Assembly (NCBI GenBank): GCA_003240775.1
Contig: QFNI01000016.1
Coordinates: 5,380-69,379, forward strand
Direction: 5' to 3'
DNA from: Mesorhizobium amorphae
Lineage (GTDB): Bacteria; Pseudomonadota; Alphaproteobacteria; Rhizobiales; Rhizobiaceae
DNA: 64,000 bases
Within the stretch, counting starts at the first letter, position 1; every line of letters begins with the position of its first letter. This document shows positions 45,764 through 56,881 of this stretch, piece by piece. The notes beneath the pieces were generated by a model. That model had not been told where the DNA came from. It did not search any database and saw only the letters and a list, made by a program, of their open reading frames with translations. The position numbers and the translations under genes were made by a program.

Positions 45764-47638
45764 ATGGCGGCATGGAAGACGAAGCCTCTTGCCCTTCTGC
45801 TCATGCTTTCGGTCGCGGCCCCGTCCGCGGCCTTGGGGCAGGAATGGCAGACCACGTCTTCGCTGCTCGGCGAAAGCAAATACGGCCAGAGCTTCGAGCG
45901 CTACGACTATGTGAACCCCGACGCGCCCAAGGGCGGCACGCTGAACAGCGTGGTCTCCGGCACCTTCGACAGCTTCAACCCCTATATCGTGCGCGGCACG
46001 GCAGCGGCCGGCCTTCAGGCCTTCGGCGGTGGGCTTCTCTACGACACGCTGATGGAGCAGGCGACCGACGAACCGAGCGTGAGCCACCCTTTGGTGGCGG
46101 ATGCCTACAAGCACCCTGCCGACTATTCATCCGCAACCTATCGCCTTGATCCGAACGCGCGCTGGCATGACGGGCAGCCGATCACGGCGGAAGACGTGAT
46201 CTGGTCTTTCGAGGTGCTCAAAGCCAACGCCGCGCAGTACAACCGCTATTACGAGAATGTCACGGAAGCGGTGAAGGTGGGCGAACGCGAGGTGGAGTTC
46301 CGCTTCGACCAGAAGGGCAACCGTGAGCTGCCCAAGATCATGGGCGACCTCGTGGTGCTGCCCAGGCACTGGTGGGAAGGCACCGACGCGCGCGGCAACA
46401 AGCGCGACGTCACCCAGCCGACGCTCGAGCCCCCGCTCGGCTCCGGCCCCTACAAGATCGCGAGCTTCCGCCCCGGCCAGGAGATCGTCTGGCAACGCGT
46501 GCCCGACTACTGGGCGGCGAAGCTTCCGGTGAAGATCGGCCGCGAGAATTTCGACGTGCGCCGATACACCTATATCCAGGACGACAGCGCATCCTTCGTG
46601 GCCTTCACCAAGGGTGGCATCCAGGACATCAAGCCCGAGAACAGCTCGCGGCGCTGGAACACGGCTTACAATTTTCCCGCGGCGACTGCGGGCGACGTGG
46701 TGCGCAAGGAGTTCGCGGCCAGCGCCTTCGTCAACATGCAGGGCTTCGTGATGAACACGCGGCGCCCGCTCTTTCAGGACGCGCGGGTGCGCCAGGCGCT
46801 GACCTGGGCCTTCGACTTCGAGACCATGAACCGCACCATCTTGTTCAACTCGTCGGTGCGCACGCAAAGCTACTTCGTCGGGGGCGATCTGGCTTCCAGC
46901 GGCGTTCCACAGGGCCGCGAGTTGGAGATCCTCTCGGAATTCAAGGACAGGTTGCCGCCCGCCCTTTTCACGGAGCCCTTCAAGCTTCCCGTCTACGACA
47001 CGCCGCAGGCCGAGCGCGGCAACCTGCGCGAGGCCATCCGGCTGTTCGGCGAAGCCGGCTGGAAGATCCAGAACGGTCGGATGACCAACGAGAAAACGGG
47101 AGAGCCCTTCCGCTTCCAGATCCTGGGCAACGATGCGACGGATGAGATCCTGAGCAATCCCCTGATCGCCTCACTCCGCAAGATCGGCGTGGAGGTAGAG
47201 CTGCGCATCGTCGACCCCACGCAATACGTCAACCGGACCCGCGGCTTCGACTTCGACATGATCACGACCGTGCTGCCGCAAAGCGCCTCGCCCGGCAACG
47301 AGCAGCGCGACTACTGGTCGACACGCGCCGCCGACGCGTCCGGCTCGCGCAACTATGCGGGCATCAAGAACCCGGTCGTAGATGCCTTGGTCGACAAGGT
47401 GATCTTTGCAGCCGACAACGATGAGCTGCTCGCCGCGACGCATGCGCTCGACCGCGTGCTCCTGTGGGATTTCTACGTCATCCCGCAGTTCCACCGGCCG
47501 GTCGTCTGGTATGCTTACTGGAACAAGTTCGGCATGCCCGAGAAGCAGCCGGAATATATCGGCGCCGATGTCGAATCCTGGTGGATCGACTCGGCCAAGG
47601 AGCAGGCACTGGCGGCCAAGTACCGGAGCCAGAATTGA
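45764..47638 (+). CDS. yejA: Periplasmic peptide-binding protein of the Yej ABC importer (first copy)
   Basis: This 624-residue SBP_bac_5-family binding protein has a Sec signal peptide (about 1-25) and the YejA hallmark YDYVNPDAPKGGTLN. Later typical blocks are WHDGQPITAEDVIWSFE, LGSGPYKIASF and FDFDMITTVLPQS. YejABEF imports microcin C in E. coli, and in rhizobia it handles antimicrobial peptides. Its stop overlaps the start of a second YejA-like gene (TTGA), so the operon encodes two receptors for one channel. AAGGA lies 11 nt before the ATG. Confidence 0.93.
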   Translation: MAAWKTKPLALLLMLSVAAPSAALGQEWQTTSSLLGESKYGQSFERYDYVNPDAPKGGTLNSVVSGTFDSFNPYIVRGTAAAGLQAFGGGLLYDTLMEQATDEPSVSHPLVADAYKHPADYSSATYRLDPNARWHDGQPITAEDVIWSFEVLKANAAQYNRYYENVTEAVKVGEREVEFRFDQKGNRELPKIMGDLVVLPRHWWEGTDARGNKRDVTQPTLEPPLGSGPYKIASFRPGQEIVWQRVPDYWAAKLPVKIGRENFDVRRYTYIQDDSASFVAFTKGGIQDIKPENSSRRWNTAYNFPAATAGDVVRKEFAASAFVNMQGFVMNTRRPLFQDARVRQALTWAFDFETMNRTILFNSSVRTQSYFVGGDLASSGVPQGRELEILSEFKDRLPPALFTEPFKLPVYDTPQAERGNLREAIRLFGEAGWKIQNGRMTNEKTGEPFRFQILGNDATDEILSNPLIASLRKIGVEVELRIVDPTQYVNRTRGFDFDMITTVLPQSASPGNEQRDYWSTRAADASGSRNYAGIKNPVVDALVDKVIFAADNDELLAATHALDRVLLWDFYVIPQFHRPVVWYAYWNKFGMPEKQPEYIGADVESWWIDSAKEQALAAKYRSQN

Positions 47639-49506
47639 GCGCGCGCGCAGGCTGGACGCGGCGGCGCTTCCTCGGTGCGGGCGGCGCGGCCCTTGTTGCG
47701 CCCTTCCTGCCCGATGCGGCCCTGGCAGCGCTCGCCACCGAGACGCCGCTCCACGGCATCTCGGCCTTCGGCGACCTCAAATATCCGCCGGGCTTCACGC
47801 ATTTCGACTACGCCTCGCCCGATGCGCCGAAAGGCGGCACGTTCCGCTTCGCGCCGCCCAACTGGGGCTACAACCAGAGCGTCCTCACCTTCAACACGCT
47901 GAACTCCTTCGCCCTGCGCGGCGAGGCGCCGGCGCGCATGGAAATGTGCTTCGACAGCCTGATGACGGCCGCGCTCGATGAGCCCGACGCGCTCTACTGC
48001 CGGTTGGCCGAGCATGTGACGGTCTCGGCCGACCGCAACACCTTCAGCTTCAAGCTCAGGCCGGAAGCGCGCTTCCATGACGGCTCCACGCTCAAGGCAT
48101 CGGATGCCGCCTATTCCTTCCGCCTCCTCAAGGAAAAGGGCCACCCGACCTTCCTGCTGCCGCTGGCGAAGCTCAAGGCGGCGGAAAGCGACGGCGAGAC
48201 CTTGCGTCTGGTGCTCGACGGCACCCAATCGCCGCGGCTGATCCTGACGCTCGCGCTGTTTCCGGTCCTGTCGGAAGCCGACACGGAAGCCAATGGCTTC
48301 GAGCGCGGGGCATCCGTGCCGCTTCTGGGCTCGGGCGCCTACAAGGTCGGCCGCGTCAACATGGGCCGGTCCATCGAATACGAGCGCGTGGCCGATTATT
48401 GGGGCAGAGACCTCCCCGTCAACCGGGGGCTCTACCACTTCGACCGCATCCGCATCGAGTTCTTCGGCGAGCGGCAGGCAGCCTTCGAAGCCTTCAAGAA
48501 GGGCGACATCCAGTTCCGCCAGGAGTTCACCGCGCGCGTCTGGGCGACCGGCTACGACTTTCCCGCGGTAAGCGACGGCCGCGTGGTGAAGCGCGAGTTT
48601 CCCGCCGACACGCGACCGATCATGCAGGCCCTGGCGCTCAACCAGCGGCGTGCGCGGTTCAAGGATGTGCGCGTGCGCCGCGCGATCGGGCTCTGCTTCG
48701 ACTACGAGTGGACCAACCGCAACCTCTTCTTCGGCCTCTACGAACGCTCACAGTCGGCCTTCGAGCAATCGCCTCTCAAGGCGGAAGGGATGCCTTCGCC
48801 CGAAGAGCTCGCACTGCTCGAACCCTTGCGCGGCCAGATCCCCGAGGAAGCGTTCGGCGAGCCCGTCCTGCAACCGGTCTCCAACGGCTCGGGCCGCGAC
48901 CGCAAGCTGCTCGGCGAGGCGTCGAAGCTTCTTCGCGAGGCGGGCTGGGAACGCGAAGGCGGGCTCGTGCGCAAGGACGGCCAGACGCTTGCGCTGGAGA
49001 TCCTGGTCGAGGACGACTCGCTTTCCCGCATCATGGGGCCGTTCGTCGAGAACCTGCGCGCGGTCGGCATCGACGCCGCCATCCGCCAGGTCGACTCCAC
49101 CCAATACGAGAAGCGCCAGACCGAGTTCGACTTCGACATCATGATGCAGGCGCTGTCCTTCACCGCCTCACCCACGCGCGACGAGGTGGCGGGCGTGTTT
49201 CATTCGGACGCCGCCGCGAGGCCCGGCTCGCGCAATCTGCCGGGCACGGCCGACCCAGCGATTGACGCGCTGGTGGATGCCGTGGGTCGCGCCGAAACTC
49301 GCGCGGAGCTTGAGACGGCGGCCCGCGCGCTCGACCGGGTCTTGCGCGCGCGGGCCGACTGGCTACCCAATTGGTTCTCTGCGAATCACCGGGCCGCCTT
49401 CTGGGACGTGTTCGGCTTCACCGAACCCAAGCCCCCATACGGGTTCCCGGTCGAAACTCTTTGGTGGTGGGACGAGGCGAAGGCTGCGCGAATTGGACGG
49501 AACTGA
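47635..49506 (+). CDS. yejA: Periplasmic peptide-binding protein of the Yej importer (second copy, Tat signal)
   Basis: This 623-residue paralogue of the preceding protein has the same HFDYASPDAPKGGTF motif and FHDGSTLKASDAAYSF, LGSGAYKVG and FDFDIMMQAL. The most likely start is TTG 47635, overlapping the preceding stop (TTGA) with GGAG about 7 nt upstream; no ATG or GTG precedes the signal sequence. The leader contains TRRRFLGAGG, a twin-arginine pattern, so it may be exported folded while its partner uses Sec. yejB follows after 21 nt. Confidence 0.9.
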   Translation: MSARAGWTRRRFLGAGGAALVAPFLPDAALAALATETPLHGISAFGDLKYPPGFTHFDYASPDAPKGGTFRFAPPNWGYNQSVLTFNTLNSFALRGEAPARMEMCFDSLMTAALDEPDALYCRLAEHVTVSADRNTFSFKLRPEARFHDGSTLKASDAAYSFRLLKEKGHPTFLLPLAKLKAAESDGETLRLVLDGTQSPRLILTLALFPVLSEADTEANGFERGASVPLLGSGAYKVGRVNMGRSIEYERVADYWGRDLPVNRGLYHFDRIRIEFFGERQAAFEAFKKGDIQFRQEFTARVWATGYDFPAVSDGRVVKREFPADTRPIMQALALNQRRARFKDVRVRRAIGLCFDYEWTNRNLFFGLYERSQSAFEQSPLKAEGMPSPEELALLEPLRGQIPEEAFGEPVLQPVSNGSGRDRKLLGEASKLLREAGWEREGGLVRKDGQTLALEILVEDDSLSRIMGPFVENLRAVGIDAAIRQVDSTQYEKRQTEFDFDIMMQALSFTASPTRDEVAGVFHSDAAARPGSRNLPGTADPAIDALVDAVGRAETRAELETAARALDRVLRARADWLPNWFSANHRAAFWDVFGFTEPKPPYGFPVETLWWWDEAKAARIGRN

Positions 49507-49527
49507 CAGCCGCGCGGGTGCCCGCTG

Positions 49528-50619
49528 ATGGGCGCCTATATTCTTCGCCGCATTCTGCTGATGATCCCCACGATCCTCGGCATCATGGCGATCTCGTTTC
49601 TGGTGATCCAGTTCGCGCCCGGCGGGCCGGTGGAACAGGTGATCGCGCGCATCTCGGGCCAGGCGGGCGACGGGCTCTCGGGCGGCGGGGCCGATGCCGG
49701 CACCGGCAATTTCGACGCCTCGGGCTCGGGCTCCTCGCAATATCGCGGCGCGCAGGGGCTCGATCCCGAATTCATCGCGAGCCTGGAGCGCCAGTTCGGC
49801 TTCGACCGCCCGCCCCTCGAACGCTTCGGCAAGATGCTGTGGGACTATGCCCGCTTCGACTTCGGCGAGAGCTATTTCCGCGACATCGCCGTGATCGACC
49901 TGATCCTGGAAAAGATGCCGGTCTCCATCTCGCTCGGGCTTTGGATCACGCTGATCTCCTACCTGATCTCGATTCCGCTCGGCATCCGCAAGGCGGTGGC
50001 AGACGGCTCGTCCTTCGATACCTGGACGTCGGCAATCGTCATCATCGGCTATGCCATTCCGGGCTTTCTGTTCGCCATCTTCCTGATGGTCTTGTTCGCC
50101 GGCGGCTCCTTCTTCGACTGGTTCCCCCTGCGCGGGCTGACCTCGGAGAATTGGAGCCAGCTTTCCTGGCCGATGAAGATCCTCGATTATCTCTGGCACC
50201 TCGCCTTGCCGCTCACGGCCATGGTGCTGTCGGCCTTCGCCACGCTCACGCTTCTGACCAAGAACTCGTTCCTGGAGGAGATCCGCAAGCAGTATGTGGT
50301 GACCGCGCGCGCCAAGGGCCTTTCGCCCAACCAAGTGCTTTACGGTCACGTGTTCCGCAACGCGATGCTGATCATCGTAGCGGGTTTCCCGAGCGCCTTC
50401 ATCTCGGCCTTCTTCACGGGCTCGCTGCTTATCGAGAACATCTTCTCGCTCGACGGCCTGGGCCTTCTCGGCTACCGCTCGGTGCTCGACCGCGACTATC
50501 CCGTGGTGTTCGCGAACCTCTACATCCTGTCGCTGATCGGCCTCGTGGTCGGGCTGATCTCCGATCTCACCTACACATGGATCGATCCGCGCATCGATTT
50601 CGAGAAGCGCGATGTCTGA
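49528..50619 (+). CDS. yejB: ABC importer permease YejB
   Basis: This 363-residue inner-membrane permease of the oligopeptide type starts [20 protein letters not shown] and has about six helices. The EAA loop contacting the ATPase is [20 protein letters not shown]. The first extracytoplasmic loop carries a Gly/Ser-rich insertion (residues about 45-75). It ends overlapping yejE by 8 nt. Confidence 0.94.
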   Translation: MGAYILRRILLMIPTILGIMAISFLVIQFAPGGPVEQVIARISGQAGDGLSGGGADAGTGNFDASGSGSSQYRGAQGLDPEFIASLERQFGFDRPPLERFGKMLWDYARFDFGESYFRDIAVIDLILEKMPVSISLGLWITLISYLISIPLGIRKAVADGSSFDTWTSAIVIIGYAIPGFLFAIFLMVLFAGGSFFDWFPLRGLTSENWSQLSWPMKILDYLWHLALPLTAMVLSAFATLTLLTKNSFLEEIRKQYVVTARAKGLSPNQVLYGHVFRNAMLIIVAGFPSAFISAFFTGSLLIENIFSLDGLGLLGYRSVLDRDYPVVFANLYILSLIGLVVGLISDLTYTWIDPRIDFEKRDV

Positions 50620-51760
50620 GATCCAGCTCAAGTCGGAAGTCGAGCGCCAGCGCGACGAGGCGCAGCCCTGGCTTTCGCCGCTCAACAAGCGGCGCTGGCA
50701 GAACTTCAAGGCCAACCGCCGCGGATACTGGTCGCTGTGGATCTTCGGCGTTCTCTTCGTGCTCACCTGCTGCGCGGAGCTGATCGCCAACGACCGTCCG
50801 ATCTTCGGCGTCTACAAGGGCGAGTTCATCGCACCCGTCTTCGTCGATTACCCCGAAGAGAAGTTCGGCGGCTTCTACGCCGTCACCGACTACCGCGACC
50901 CCGTGATCGCCGACGAGATCGAGGCGAATGGCTGGCTGGTCTGGCCGCCGATCCGCTATTCCTACAACACCGCCAACAACGAAATCCCCGAAGCCGCGCC
51001 CGCCAAGCCCTCCTGGATGTATTCCAAGGAGGAGCGTTGCGCGCGCTACGCCCAAGGCGTGGACGACCCCGCCTGCCGGATCGGCAACTGGAACTGGCTG
51101 GGCACGGACGACGGCGCGCGCGACGTGGCTGCCCGCGTAATCTACGGCTTCCGCATTTCCGTCTTGTTCGGGCTGATGCTGACGCTCGGCTCCGCCGTGA
51201 TCGGCGTCTCGGCGGGTGCCGTGCAGGGCTATTTCGGCGGCTGGACCGACATCATCTTCCAGCGCTTCATCGAGATCTGGACGGCGATCCCGCTGCTCTA
51301 TCTCCTGATGATCGTGGCGGCCATCCTGCCGCCGGGCTTCTTCATCCTGCTCTTCCTGATGCTGCTGTTTTCCTGGGTGGGCTTCGTGGGCGTGGTGCGC
51401 GCCGAGTTCCTGCGCGCGCGCAACTTCGAATATGTGAATGCCGCGCGTGCGCTGGGCGTGCCCAACCGCACGATCATGTGGCGCCACCTCCTGCCCAACG
51501 CGATGGTGGCGACGCTGACCTTCCTGCCCTTCATCCTGAACGGCTCGATCACGACCCTCACCTCGCTCGATTTCCTGGGCTTCGGCCTGCCGCCGGGCTC
51601 CGCCTCGCTCGGCGAACTCCTTCGCCAGGGCCAGCGCAACCTGAACGCGCCATGGCTTGGGCTCTCGGGCTTCGTGGTGATCTCGGTGATGCTGTCGCTG
51701 CTGATCTTCATCGGCGAGGCGACACGCGATGCGTTCGACCCGAGGAAGACGTTCCGGTGA
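50612..51760 (+). CDS. yejE: ABC importer permease YejE
   Basis: This 382-residue permease has the N-terminal YejE segment [22 protein letters not shown], a large periplasmic loop with [22 protein letters not shown] and the EAA motif [20 protein letters not shown]. It pairs with YejB to form the channel. The stop codon TGA (51758-51760) is also the first part of the palindrome in front of vapB. In the usual operon yejF follows directly; here a toxin-antitoxin cassette lies between. Confidence 0.94.
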   Translation: MSEIQLKSEVERQRDEAQPWLSPLNKRRWQNFKANRRGYWSLWIFGVLFVLTCCAELIANDRPIFGVYKGEFIAPVFVDYPEEKFGGFYAVTDYRDPVIADEIEANGWLVWPPIRYSYNTANNEIPEAAPAKPSWMYSKEERCARYAQGVDDPACRIGNWNWLGTDDGARDVAARVIYGFRISVLFGLMLTLGSAVIGVSAGAVQGYFGGWTDIIFQRFIEIWTAIPLLYLLMIVAAILPPGFFILLFLMLLFSWVGFVGVVRAEFLRARNFEYVNAARALGVPNRTIMWRHLLPNAMVATLTFLPFILNGSITTLTSLDFLGFGLPPGSASLGELLRQGQRNLNAPWLGLSGFVVISVMLSLLIFIGEATRDAFDPRKTFR

Positions 51761-51799
51761 CCCCATGGTATAATCTCGGTCGAATTATACCATGGGGTC
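51759..51799 (+). promoter_or_regulatory. Perfect palindrome with -10 box: operator/promoter of vapBC
   Basis: The 16-nt arms GACCCCATGGTATAAT (51759-51774) and ATTATACCATGGGGTC (51784-51799) are exact reverse complements around CTCGGTCGA. TATAAT at 51769-51774 can serve as the -10 box, with AAGACG (51746-51751, inside yejE) as a poor -35 at 17 nt. Type II antitoxins bind such palindromes to repress their own operon. Confidence 0.8.
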
Positions 51800-51803
51800 T
51801 CGC

Positions 51804-52052
51804 ATGGGCATGAACATCAAGAACCCGGTCGTCGAGAAGCTCGCGGACGAGCTTGCTGCACTGACGGGCAAGACCAAGACCGCTGCCATCCAGACCGCCC
51901 TGGAAGAAAGCCTGAACCGCCGTCGAGCGGAAGAGGATGTCGCCGAACGCAGGCGTCGCCTGCGCGAGATCGTGCGCAGTTTCGGCCCTGTCCCCGATGG
52001 CGAGACGAGCGATCATTCCGACCTCTACGACGAATTGGGCCTGCCCAAATGA
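51804..52052 (+). CDS. vapB: VapB-type antitoxin (AbrB/Rv0623-like family)
   Basis: This protein of about 82 residues starts M-NIKNPVVEKLADELAALTGKTKTAAIQTALEE, the pattern of VapB antitoxins of the PSK/Rv0623 family. The N-terminus forms a ribbon-helix-helix DNA-binding unit; the C-terminus (PVPDGETSDHSDLYDELGLPK) should wrap the toxin. ATG 51804 is chosen; 51792 (inside the palindrome) and 51810 are alternatives. It overlaps vapC by 4 nt (ATGA). This cassette separates yejE and yejF. Confidence 0.88.
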   Translation: MGMNIKNPVVEKLADELAALTGKTKTAAIQTALEESLNRRRAEEDVAERRRRLREIVRSFGPVPDGETSDHSDLYDELGLPK

Positions 52053-52437
52053 TCGTGGATGCGTCCGCCATACTGGCCGTGCTGTTCGACGAACCGGAAG
52101 GCGAGACGATCGGCGACATTCTGACCGAGCAGAAGGGACACCTCGCCATCTCGCCCTTCGACTATCTGGAAGCTGCCGTTCGCGTCGATCGCTTCGAGTC
52201 TCCCCGTCGCTCCGCCGAGTTCGACAACATGGTCGCGCTGCTCGGCATCGAGATCGTCAAGACCACCGACCAGCAGGCCTTTCTGGCCCGCGAGGCCTAC
52301 CAGCGTTTCGGCAAGGGCAACCACCCTGCCCGGCTGAACCTCGGCGACTGCTTCGCCTATGCGCTCGCCAAGGCGCGAGCCGAGCCGCTGCTGTTCAAGG
52401 GCGACGATTTCCGCCAGACCGATGTCGAGGCCGTTCT

Positions 52438-52441
<4 letters not shown>
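52049..52441 (+). CDS. vapC: VapC-type PIN-domain ribonuclease toxin
   Basis: This 130-residue PIN-domain toxin has all four acidic catalytic positions: D4 (MIVDASAI), E41 (DYLEAAVR), D100 (NLGDCFAYALA) and D119/D120 (FKGDDFRQTD). VapC toxins cleave tRNA or rRNA when free of VapB. Its start overlaps vapB and its TGA overlaps the TTG start of yejF (TTGA), so translation of the transporter ATPase could be coupled to toxin translation. Confidence 0.92.
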
Positions 52442-54060
<1,619 letters not shown>

Positions 54061-54068
54061 GAGGACCC

Positions 54069-55007
54069 ATGGCCGAGCGCATCCTGCTTTCGCTGGGCAA
54101 CTTAAACCCGCGCCGCTGGTTCGAGCTTTTGTCGGGCCATCGCGAGGTGGTCTTGGAGCCCGACGGGCCGGAGGACCCCTCGATCCGTTTCGCGGTCGTC
54201 TGGAAGTATCCGCATGGCAGCCTCAAGCACCTGCCCAATCTCCAGGGCATCTTTTCGATGGGTGCGGGCGTCGACCACATCATGGCCGATCCCGACCTGC
54301 CGCGGGTGCCCGTCGTGCGCGTGGTGGACGAGAACCTCACGCAGCACATGGTGGAGTATGTGGTGTGGCGCGTGATGGACCATCACCGCCAGGGCGCAGC
54401 CTATCGCGCCCAACAGGCGCGCGGGGTGTGGCACGAGCCGCCGCAGCGCACGGCGGGCGACGTTTCCGTGGGCATCATGGGCCTCGGCCAACTCGGGCGC
54501 GCGGCGGCCGAAGCGGTGCGGTCCTTGGGCTTTTCGGTCAACGGCTGGAGCCGCAGCCCCCGCGACGTGCCGGGCGTTCACACCTTCCACGGCGAGAACC
54601 AGCTCGTGCAGTTCCTCAACACGACCGACATCCTGGTCGTGCTCCTGCCGCTCACGCCGCAGACGCGCGGCATCGTCAATTCCGGGCTTCTGCGCCAGCT
54701 TCGCCAGCGCAACGCGCTGGGTGGGGCGGTGCTGATCAACGCCGGCCGCGGCGCCCTCCAGAGCGATGCCGACATCTTCCAGGCGCTGGAGGACGGCACG
54801 CTCAAGGAAGCGAGCCTCGACGTCTTCGAGGAAGAGCCGCTGCCCGCGTCGAGCCCGCTCTGGACCCATCCGCGCCTCTTCCTCACGCCCCATGCTGCGG
54901 CTACCTCCGACCCCAACCATCTGGTCGGCCCCATGCTGGAAGGCATGGCCCGCATTGAGCGCGGCGAGACGCCCGACAACCTGGTGAACCGCGCCGCGGG
55001 CTACTGA
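54069..55007 (+). CDS. D-isomer-specific 2-hydroxyacid dehydrogenase (GhrA-like)
   Basis: This 312-residue NAD(P)-dependent enzyme matches the glyoxylate/hydroxypyruvate reductase A group. The nucleotide-binding motif is VGIMGLGQLGRAAAEAV, the catalytic Arg is in INAGRGALQSD, the Glu in LDVFEEEPLP and the His in LTPHAAATSDP. IFSMGAGVDHIM is typical of GhrA. It begins 8 nt after yejF and so is probably co-transcribed with the transporter, though a functional link is not obvious. Confidence 0.88.
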   Translation: MAERILLSLGNLNPRRWFELLSGHREVVLEPDGPEDPSIRFAVVWKYPHGSLKHLPNLQGIFSMGAGVDHIMADPDLPRVPVVRVVDENLTQHMVEYVVWRVMDHHRQGAAYRAQQARGVWHEPPQRTAGDVSVGIMGLGQLGRAAAEAVRSLGFSVNGWSRSPRDVPGVHTFHGENQLVQFLNTTDILVVLLPLTPQTRGIVNSGLLRQLRQRNALGGAVLINAGRGALQSDADIFQALEDGTLKEASLDVFEEEPLPASSPLWTHPRLFLTPHAAATSDPNHLVGPMLEGMARIERGETPDNLVNRAAGY

Positions 55008-55849
55008 GGCCGGCGATAGGCCGAAGGCTCGCCGTACAAGTAGCCGATCCGGGCGACGGCCACCGTCAGGGGCTCGAGCGCCACATCCATCGTGTGGCCG
55101 TTGGCGTGGATCAGCGTGTCGCGGTCCCGCATGATGCCGACATGGCCGGGCCAGAAGACGAGATCGCCGCGGCGAAGCTCGCCCGGCTCCACGGGTTCGC
55201 CGATCGTGGCAGCCTGCATGTCGGTGTCGCGCAGCACGCCTTGGCCCGTCATGGCGAGCGAAAGCTGCACCAGACCCGAACAGTCGATGCCGAAGCCCGA
55301 GGCGCCGCCCCACAGATAGGGCGTGCCGAGAAGCCGCTCGGCGATGTCCACGAAATCGCCCGCCCCCTCCCCCGCCTTCGCCAGATGCTGCGCCACCGCC
55401 CACTGGCCGGAAGCCAGCCGGGCATAGCGGGTGCCCCGCGTCTCGGCCCATTCCTCAACCGCGAACGCCGCGCCCATCGAGCACTCGCCGGCACGGGGAA
55501 GCTTCATGTCAGGGCCGGGGTAGAGAAAGGTGCGGGGGGCGATCACTCGGTGAGAAGCAGGCAGCGTTTCGCCGAGTGAAGCCGCGTGGCAGTAGCCGAC
55601 ATAGCCGTCCGCCTCGGCCTGCACCCAGGCCCAGCCACCCACCTCGTCAAAGATGCGAACCGCTGCGCCCAAAAGAAGCTGGGTGTCGAGACCGGCCGCA
55701 GGATCGGGCGCGCGCTTGAGATCGAGAACGCCCACCGCGACACGGGCGAGACGGCCGTCGATGAACCGCCCGGCATTCACCTGGGATTCGAGGCGGCGGT
55801 CGGCGAGATCGGGCCGGAAGGCATGAAGACGGCGGTCGAGGGAGGGCAT
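55001..55849 (-). CDS. NlpC/P60 family cysteine peptidase with SH3-like domain
   Basis: This 282-residue protein has an N-terminal SH3-like part (about 50-150) and a C-terminal NlpC/P60 domain. The catalytic Cys is in GIDCSGLVQLSL, the His in WPGHVGIM and a polar third residue near TLIHANGHTMD. Enzymes of this kind cleave D-Glu-meso-DAP bonds of peptidoglycan peptides. No clear signal peptide is seen, so it may recycle murein peptides inside the cell. It overlaps the end of the convergent dehydrogenase gene by 7 nt. Confidence 0.87.
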   Translation of the reverse strand: MPSLDRRLHAFRPDLADRRLESQVNAGRFIDGRLARVAVGVLDLKRAPDPAAGLDTQLLLGAAVRIFDEVGGWAWVQAEADGYVGYCHAASLGETLPASHRVIAPRTFLYPGPDMKLPRAGECSMGAAFAVEEWAETRGTRYARLASGQWAVAQHLAKAGEGAGDFVDIAERLLGTPYLWGGASGFGIDCSGLVQLSLAMTGQGVLRDTDMQAATIGEPVEPGELRRGDLVFWPGHVGIMRDRDTLIHANGHTMDVALEPLTVAVARIGYLYGEPSAYRRPQ

Positions 55850-55940
55850 GGTCTGGAACCGTCCTTGGCTTGGAGAGATCGCAGCGCGGCAGGCGAGCAA
55901 GGCTAGTGGAGGATGCCGGCGAGTTCCACTCGGAGCGAGC

Positions 55941-56303
55941 CTATCGCGGCAACTCCGCCGCCCGGCTGATGATCGCGTCGCCGAAGCGCTCCACGAACAG
56001 CGAGCCCTCCACGGTGCGGCGCACGAGCACGTTTCGGCGGTCGCGCTCGTCGCGGCGGCGGGTGAGCAGGCCTTTGGCGCCCATCGCGTCCAGAGCGCGC
56101 GTGATCACGGGCTTGGTCACGCCGAGCCGCTCGGCAAGCCCTCGCACGGTATGCGGCGGCGGGTCGAGATAGACCGAAAGCAGGATGGCCGCCTGGCGGA
56201 GCGACAGGTCCGGCATGTCCGCGCGCACCTCGGCAAGCGCCACCTGCTGCCACAGGCGCAGCGCCTGGGAGGGGCGAAGGACGATGGTTGCACCTGTTGT
56301 CAT
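55941..56303 (-). CDS. MarR-family transcriptional regulator
   Basis: This 120-residue winged-helix protein has LRQAAILLSVYLDPPPHTVRGLAERLGVTKPVITRALDAM as its DNA-binding helices and the wing LLTRRRDERDRRNVLV. It is short for MarR proteins, with reduced dimerisation helices. ATG 56303 is chosen because upstream residues are not conserved-looking. It is divergent from two YdcZ transporter genes and upstream of the peptidase gene, so it may control either. Confidence 0.82.
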   Translation of the reverse strand: MTTGATIVLRPSQALRLWQQVALAEVRADMPDLSLRQAAILLSVYLDPPPHTVRGLAERLGVTKPVITRALDAMGAKGLLTRRRDERDRRNVLVRRTVEGSLFVERFGDAIISRAAELPR

Positions 56304-56410
56304 GACGCGCCGAGAATGCGCCAACTTGGTTGCCAACGGGTTTCGCCTCGTGCCTGGACGAGACACCGCTTCGCATGTTCCTTGCACCCGCCCCAGCCCG
56401 AGATTCGCCC

Positions 56411-56881
56411 ATGGCCGAAACCCGACCGAACCCGCTCCACTTCCCGCTGGCATTCGCGACCGGCGGGCTTCTCACCTTGATGGTGCATTTCAACGGCGAG
56501 CTCGCGCATCACGGCGGTGCGCTGTTTTCCTCCTGGGGGGCGCATGCGACGGGCACGGTGGTGGCTGTCCTGCTTCTGCTCGCGTTGCGCGGAAGGGGGC
56601 CGCGCGTTTCCATGCTGGGCCGCGGCGCTCCACTCTGGGCCTATGCGGGCGGACTGTCGGGAGCCGCAACCGTGATGCTGAGCTCGCTTGCGGTGAACAG
56701 CCCGCTCGCGCTCGCGGGCACGCTGGCGCTCGGGCTCGGCGGCCAGGTGGCGTTCAGCCTGGCAGCCGACCGCTGGGGCCTGTTCGGCCTGCCAAGGCGG
56801 CGGCTCGACAAGCGCGACGCGGGCGCGCTCGCGCTCATCGCAGCCGGCAGCGTGCTGATCATCGGGCAGCTCGCGCCATGA
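56411..56881 (+). CDS. YdcZ/DUF606-type DMT transporter subunit (first)
   Basis: This 156-residue protein of five predicted helices belongs to the half-size drug/metabolite transporters (YdcZ, PF04657 type). It has LTLMVHFNGELA near the start and ALGLGGQVAFSLAADRWGLFGLPRR near the end. Two such halves are expected to pair as a full transporter. Its stop overlaps the start of the second half (ATGA). The substrate is unknown, and the divergent MarR gene suggests induction by a small molecule. Confidence 0.82.
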   Translation: MAETRPNPLHFPLAFATGGLLTLMVHFNGELAHHGGALFSSWGAHATGTVVAVLLLLALRGRGPRVSMLGRGAPLWAYAGGLSGAATVMLSSLAVNSPLALAGTLALGLGGQVAFSLAADRWGLFGLPRRRLDKRDAGALALIAAGSVLIIGQLAP

